NCBI GenBank assembly: GCA_018398815.1
Contig: CM031621.1
Span: 1,505,088-1,569,087, forward strand
Direction: 5' to 3'
From: Conus ventricosus
Lineage: Eukaryota > Mollusca > Gastropoda > Neogastropoda > Conidae
DNA: 64,000 nucleotides
Shown here in pieces: positions 58,434 to 64,000 of the stretch. How positions within the stretch are numbered: position 1 is the first letter of the stretch; each line of letters starts with the position of its first letter. The notes under the pieces were generated by a model. The model made no database searches and was not told the origin of the DNA. It saw only the letters and a program-made list of their open reading frames with translations. The translations under genes and the position numbers were made by a program.

Positions 58434-59990
58434 AACTTAAATAGAAAAGTTCAAAATCACTTTGTAAGCACAAAATCAGCAATGATTAAAAAAAAAAACT
58501 TAAGAGGGAAGTGTATTCATTCTGTATAAAGAAAGAAGAGTGAGCTACCAAGGTAGGTTATCAGTGGTGTACAAAGAAAGCAAAGATGAAACGGGAGCTC
58601 CAGAGAGAGATTATTCATAGTGTACAAGGAAAACAAAGATGAAAAGGGAGCTCCAGAGAGAGATTATTCATAGTGTACAAACAAAGCAAAGATGAAAAGG
58701 GAGCTCCAGAGAGAGATTATTCATAGTGTACAAACAATGCAAAGATGAAAAGGGAGCTCCAGAGAGAGATTATTCATAGTGTACAAAGCAAAGATGAAAA
58801 GGGAGCTCCAGAGAGAGATTATTCATAGTGTACAAACAAAGCAAAGATGAAAAGGGAGCTCCAGAGAGAGGTTATTCATAGTGTACAAAGAAAGCAAAGA
58901 TGAAAAGGGAGCTCCAGAGAGAGATTATTCATAGTGTACAAAGAAAGCAAAGATGAAAAGGGAGCTCCGAACTTAAATAGAAAAGTTCAAAATCACTTTG
59001 TAAGCACAAAATCAGCAATGATTAAAAAAAAAAACTTAAGAGGGAAGTGTATTCATTCTGTATAAAGAAAGAAGAGTGAGCTACCAAGGTAGGTTATCTG
59101 TGGTGTACAAAGAAAGCAAAGATGAAACGGGAGCTCCAGAGAGAGATTATTCATAGTGTACAAGGAAAACAAAGATGAAAAGGGAGCTCCAGAGAGAGAT
59201 TATTCATAGTGTACAAAGCAAAGATGAAAAGGGAGCTCCAGAGAGAGAGTATTCATAGTGTACAAACAATGCAAAGATGAAAAGGGAGCTCCAGAGAGAG
59301 ATTATTCATAGTGTACAAAGAAAGCAAAGATGAAAAGGGAGCTCCAGAGAGAGATTATTCATAGTGTACAAACAATGCAAAGATGAAAAGGGAGCTCCAG
59401 AGAGAGATTATTCATAGTGTACAAAGCAAAGATGAAAAGGGAGCTCCAGAGAGAGATTATTCATAGTGTACAAACAAAGCAAAGATGAAAAGGGAGCTCC
59501 AGAGAGAGGTTATTCATAGTGTACAAAGAAAGCAAAGATGAAAAGGGAGCTCCAGAGAGAGATTATTCATAGTGTACAAAGAAAGCAAAGATGAAAAGGG
59601 AGCTCCAGAGAGAGGTTATTCATAGTGTACAAAGAAAGCAAAGATGAAAAGGGAGCTCCAGAGAGAGATTATTCATAGTGTACAAAGAAAGCAAAGATGA
59701 AAAGGGAGCTCCAGAGAGAGGTTATTCATAGTGTACAAAGAAAGCAAAGATGAAAAGGGAGCTCCAGAGATTATTCACAGTGTACAAAGAAAGCAAAGAT
59801 GAAATGGGAGCTCCAGAGAGAGATTATTCGTAGTGTACAAAGCAAAGATGAAAAGGGAGCTCCAGAGAGATTATTCATAGTGTACAAACAAAGCAAAGAT
59901 GAAAAGGGAGCTCCAGAGAGAGATTATTCATAGTGTACAAACAAAGCAAAGATGAAAAGGGAGCTATCAAGAAAGATGCATTCCTTGTGT
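58434..59990. repeat. 53-bp satellite with a ~540-bp higher-order repeat
   Basis: Roughly 25 copies of a ~53-bp unit containing GATGAAAAGGGAGCTCCAGA and TTATTCATAGTGTACAAA. A different ~125-bp block (from ACTTAAATAGAAAAGTTC to AGCTACCAAGGTAGGTTATC) occurs at 58434-58561 and again at 58974-59099. This shows duplication of a block of about 540 bp. The short variant GTGTACAAAGCAAAG recurs at matching places. Confidence 0.93.
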
Positions 59991-60628
59991 ACTATGAAAG
60001 AATCAAATGATCTATCACATGAAATAAATTCATTATGTAAAAAGACAGACACGAGCTCGCCAAGCAAGGTGTACTCATTGTGCACAAACAAAGCAAGGAG
60101 AAAAGTAAGTACTATGGAAGACATGTACAAAGAGAAAGAAAAAAGAAAAGTCAGCTATGAAGGGAAAAGCATTATGTACAAAAAGTAAGAAAAGTATACT
60201 ATCTAGAGAGATTTCTTCATGTGCACAAGAAAGCAAGAGGTAAAGTGAACAAAGAAAGTATGAAAAAAAGTAAGCCATCAAGCAGGAAACTTTCATAGCA
60301 TACAACAACAAAACAAGAAGAAAAGTGAGTTATCAGTAATATCAATGGAGGTGTATTAATTGTGTATGAAGAAAACAAAAGGTGAGCTATCAAGGGAGAT
60401 GAATACATTCATAACATATTAAAAAAAAAAAAGGAAGAAGAAAAGAGGCATCAAAGGAGAGGTATTCAATGTATGCAAAGACAGAAAGAAAGAAGAAAAG
60501 TGAACCACCAAGGGATGTATTCACAGAAATGACAAAAACTGTAACTTTCCAATAGAAATGTACACTGAGTACAAAGAAAGCAATGAAAAAGGAAAAGAAT
60601 TTCATTACTAAAAATAGTTTTATGATAT
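59991..60628. repeat. diverged copies of the 53-bp repeat family
   Basis: Irregular units sharing GAGCTATCAAG, ATTCATTGTG and GTACAAAGAAAGCAA, clearly ancestral to or decayed from the array to the left. No coding. Confidence 0.65.
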
Positions 60629-60720
60629 ACTTACCTGTCAAAACAAATGCCTTATCCCCACTTGGCAAGCAACATCGCCACACATCAGGATTCTCATAAG
60701 AAATGTAGAGCAGGAACTAA
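60629..60720 (-). repeat. dispersed repeat end with strong GTAAGT donor motif
   Basis: The minus strand reads GCATTTGTTTTGACAG|GTAAGTATATC. Upstream on that strand lies ATGAGAATCCTGATGTGTGG, related to the copy at 54690-54730. It could be exonised but does not encode part of USP32. Confidence 0.55.
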
Positions 60721-62406
60721 CTCTACTCAACCACCAAGCCAGCACGAGTGTGACATACGAATCGGCTTGTGTGTGCCATGGATATTTCTGTAATTCTTTA
60801 CTTTTACTTTTGCTTGCAAGGCGCACTCATATTCTTGTCATCAATGACGAGGTGATTGTGTGGACGTAATTTTCTTTCTTTTCTTCTTTTTTTTTTTTTT
60901 CGTTCCGTGTCTTGTTGTTCAAAGTCTAGAACTTCAGAACTGTTACCACAGAAACTGTATGAGCTAGCCCGCTACCAGATCGTTGTGATTATCGAAGAGA
61001 ATCAGTAACATATATTTTCTTTCTAGCCTTCTGACTGATGTATTTTAGAAAACTGTGTACAGATTCTGAAAAATAGAAACACTGAGCTTTCGAACGACGT
61101 GCGACATGCCAGGGGCTCTGCAAGGGATGTGCACTCGGATTATCTGTTGAAAATGGGTAACTTTTCACAATCGCTGCTGCTTAAAATTGATGACACGGAA
61201 TGAAAAAAATTCATTTAATCACATTTCTAGCTTAATTTAGGTAAAATCAGTGAAACATTTGCTTCAATGGTTTTCCTATGTGTTGGTGCAAAAATCTCAT
61301 TTTACCCCAAAATGACCCCCACCACTCTTTGTTGCCCGCAGCGCGATCAGCCCTGCGCAACTTATCTATCATTTTGTTGGATGCCGTCACATATGTTCTT
61401 TGATTTGGTAACATGCTAGATGGGCAAATGTCCATATTCATGCTGATTACACGTCTTCAGTTTTGAACCCGCATTATTACGTTGCCTTTTGGAGGGATCA
61501 CTAACACTTGGACACTGTGCGTCGGATGACAATTTCGGATCTGTCGAGTTTTGGGAACGTATTTTTATTATGAAATATTGTTTGCAAATTATAAATTATG
61601 TACTCTGACAGATACGGACAGTTGAGTAACTGTCCACTGACAAAAGGAAGGGTGCTCCAGTGATAACTTGGCAAAGTAAAAACTAGTCGACATTTTATGC
61701 TCCCCATCCTATGTTGCAGGGGAGACCTTTCTTCTTTTCATCATTCTGTCCATACCTCAACCCTTTCTTTCATCGTCTTCTCACCGCTCTCATCATTCTT
61801 AAACACATTTCGACATTCCCATCTCTTTGTGATGTCTTCCATCATATCCCGGTTCCTGCATTTGCTTACACATTAACTGTCTTATTGGAGGGGAAGTTCT
61901 CCAGAATTCTGATGAAGTGACATTGTTCCTGTGACACATTTCTTATGTTATGTATTGTGACAGTAATCTCTTGGTGTCCGTATTTGTCCGTTCACCTATC
62001 TATTCTAATTATCCTAAATCTTTCGATGTCATCCTCCTCTTTGCATGCGTGTGTATATATGTCTATATTTGTTTACTAATTGGTGTGCACATTAAATTTA
62101 TGGGGGGGGGGGGCGTCAACTAGATTTTTGACCTTTGCAAAAAAACAACATGCGCAAGGTCATGTTGGATAGATAATTTCATCTCATCTATCCATACTCA
62201 TGCTTCAAACATCTAGCGACCTGCAGATCAGCAGCACAAACACTTCAAAACACCACAATGAGTGATTGCCCCATGTGAACTCACAACATAGCCAGCTGAT
62301 CGACTGAGTTCAGTTTTCGCCCCTCTTCCGCCAAGTGAGGAAGGGGGAGAGTGTAATAGTGTTTGGACATGTAAGTATATCATAAAATTACCTTTTGTAG
62401 TAAATT
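60721..62406. other. USP32 intron, no feature recognised
   Basis: Mostly unique sequence. There is a T run at 60886-60900 and a G run at about 62102-62114. No splice-bounded coding segment was detected on either strand. Confidence 0.55.
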
Positions 62407-62422
62407 CCTTTTCTTCATATTG

Positions 62423-62671
62423 CCTGTCCTAACAAATGCCTGAACCTCCAAAAGGACAGTGGGAACAAGCTCACCTGAGACCCAAACAACATTCTGGACC
62501 AATGAACATGTACCAAGAGCCCGGCATGAAATTGATTCAGCCCACGTCTGGATGTTCAAGCCTAGCCACCACTCTTCCTCAAGTGCTTCAAAACACAGAG
62601 GCCAATTGAAAAAAAGTAAAGTCCGCCAGGATCAGGACAAGGAGGAGACCAGAGCCATTTGTTTTGACAGG
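62423..62671. mobile_element. 249-bp MITE-like element with 16-bp inverted ends
   Basis: The left end is CCTGTCCTAACAAATG (62423-62438). The right end is CATTTGTTTTGACAGG (62656-62671), inverted with 14 of 16 matches. The ends equal the dispersed CCTGTC-AACAAATG motif seen at 51335, 54337, 54679 and 60635. A second GTTTTGACAGGTAAG follows the right end at about 62682-62696. No obvious target duplication was identified. No coding. Confidence 0.55.
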
Positions 62672-62699
62672 TAAGGCAATTGTTTTGACAGGTAAGTAT

Positions 62700-63108
62700 G
62701 ACGAAAAGAAGGTCCATCAAGAGTTTTACTCATTGTGTACTGACACAGCACTGAAAAAAAAGTGGCCCACTAAAACATCATGGGAGCTGAACTCATTGTG
62801 TAGTAGAAGACCAAAGCAAAAAGTAACCCATCAATGCTTTAGGACAGCTGTGCTTATTGCGTGCTACGACAGCACAGTGAAAGTGACCTACCAATGCTTC
62901 AGGGCAGCTGTACTCATTGCATACTCAGACAGCATGAAGGAAAGTGTTCAACTGATACAGCGCAGACTAACTGGCACAAACAAAAATGATCTTTCAATGC
63001 TAAAGAGCAGCTGTACTCATTGCACACTCAGACAGCACAGGAGGAAAGTGACCTATCAACACTCAACATTCACTATGCACTACAATGGCACAAATAAAAG
63101 TGACCTAC
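62700..63108. repeat. degenerate 60-75-bp array derived from a USP32 exon end and donor
   Basis: Units share (plus strand) GTGACCTACCAATGCTTCAG, then GGCAGCTGTACTCATTGC and GACAGCA. On the minus strand this is GCAATGAGTAC...CTGAAGCATTG|GTAGGTCAC, the last bases of the adjacent exon with its splice donor. About five to six units, increasingly diverged with distance from the exon. Confidence 0.85.
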
Positions 63109-63224
63109 CAATGCTTCAGGGGAGTTGTACTCATTGCGTACAATGTCCAGGGAACGCAGCATTTCAGTCAACTCTTCTTCATTCAACTGTCCATCTTGGT
63201 CCTTGTCAAATACCTTGAAACAAA
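63109..63224 (-). CDS. USP32: USP32-type deubiquitinase, EF-hand exon
   Basis: Acceptor GTCTCAG at 63225, donor TTG|GTAGGT at 63109/63108. It reads CFKVFDKDQDGQLNEEELTE, MLRSLDIVRNEYN and SPEAL. DKDQDGQLNEEE is a complete calcium-binding EF-hand loop, with acidic or polar ligands at positions 1, 3, 5 and 12. The first two bases (TT) complete a Phe, giving FCFKVFD as in vertebrate USP32, which separates it from generic calmodulin-type proteins. It is the most 5' USP32 exon in the window; earlier exons lie beyond 64000. Confidence 0.87.
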
Positions 63225-63445
63225 CTGAGACACACACACACACAAATGTGTCTAATTTCACAGCATGTCAATCACCATAACACTTTTCTAACACAAACAC
63301 ATTTTGATAACACTGCAAAATAAACCAACTCTGCAAACAACAGGATATAACATATTCCCTCACAATGTCCACTACATGAATCACCTGATACACACCAGTC
63401 AAATGTAAACTATTTTTATACTTCTTTTTCCCTTCTTTGTTTTGG

Positions 63446-64000
63446 CAGGCACAGCTCATCCTGTACATCTCTCTTCATGACCAAGGCAGGCACAGCTCAT
63501 CCTATACACCTCTCTTCATGACCAAGGCAGGCACAGCTCATCCTGTACACCTCTTCATGACCAAGGCAGGCACAGCTCATCCTGTACACCTCTCTTCATT
63601 ACCATGGCAGGCACAGCTCATCCTGTGCACCTCTTCATGACCATGGCAGGCACAGCTCATCCTGTGCACCTCTTCATGACCATGGCAGGCACAGCTCATC
63701 CTGTGCACCTCTCTTCATGACCATGGCAGGCACAGCTCATCCTGTGCACCTCTTCATGACCATGGCAGGCACAGCTCATCCTGTGCACCTCTTCATAACC
63801 ATGGCAGGCACAGCTCATCCTGCACATCTCTTCATGACTATGACAGGCACAGCTCATCCTGTTCACCTCTTCATGACCATGGCAGGCACAGCTCATCCTG
63901 TACACCTCTTCATCACCATGGCAGGCACAGCTCATCCTGTGCACCTCTTCACGAGCATGGCAGGCACAGCTCATCCTGTACACCTCTCTTCATGACCATG
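63446..64000. repeat. 39-bp minisatellite (continues past window)
   Basis: About 14 copies of a 39-bp unit containing CATGGCAGGCACAGCTCATC and CTGTGCACCTCTTCATGAC. Since 39 is divisible by three, both strands stay open (13-residue periods such as MTMAGTAHPVHLF). It is not a gene. It lies in the intron upstream of the EF-hand exon. Confidence 0.95.

Overview
This is eukaryotic DNA, most likely from a mollusc or another lophotrochozoan. The signs are small exons with GT/AG splice sites separated by kilobases of repeat-rich intron, dense (CA)n/(GA)n microsatellites, many minisatellites, LINE fragments ending in short 3' tail repeats, a piggyBac-type element and a Ty3/Gypsy LTR element. The mollusc assignment is an inference from repeat style; the intron-rich animal context is direct.

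Two host genes can be read, both on the minus strand. At the left edge (1-2916) are the first two coding exons of a peroxisomal sarcosine oxidase/PIPOX-like FAD oxidoreductase. From 63.2 kb down to 18.96 kb are eight dispersed exons of a USP32-type ubiquitin-specific protease: an EF-hand exon, four consecutive exons leading into the DUSP region, then three exons of the DUSP/ubiquitin-like region. Phases match at every junction that can be tested between adjacent exons. The catalytic USP exons are not in the window. Each exon is only 62-158 bp, so ORF length does not reveal them.

Layout: 1-2.9 kb PIPOX; 3-7.4 kb microsatellites and two minisatellites; 7.4-11.7 kb three LINE fragments, one carrying a nested 186-bp solo-LTR-like insertion; 11.7-16.5 kb a homopolymer-distorted, low-quality contig end that still contains a recognisable LINE reverse transcriptase; 16473-16572 a 100-N gap; 17.4-18.9 kb a piggyBac-like element with TTAA and 14-bp terminal repeats; 19-25.5 kb USP32 exons and intron; 25.5-40.1 kb a tandem LTR element (LTR-internal-LTR-internal-LTR) with gag, protease and integrase fragments but no recognisable reverse transcriptase; 40.1-47.9 kb an error-rich duplicate of 50.6-58.1 kb, including four duplicated USP32 exons; 47.9-50.6 kb the end of another LTR-element copy; 50.6-64 kb the better-quality USP32 intron/exon region with five exons and several large minisatellites.

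The most unusual structure is that tandem arrays sit exactly on exon/intron boundaries. Two arrays consist of units that copy the last bases of a USP32 exon plus its 5' splice site (exons at 53763-53824 and 63109-63224). A third abuts a 3' splice site (57462), and a fourth starts a few bases inside the PIPOX intron (2809). The second major point is that the 5-bp target duplication CTGTC at 25471-25475 and 50565-50569 shows that everything between belongs to one LTR-element insertion in a USP32 intron, so the intervening copy of the flank (40.1-47.9 kb) is either a tandem duplication or, more likely, an assembly artefact.
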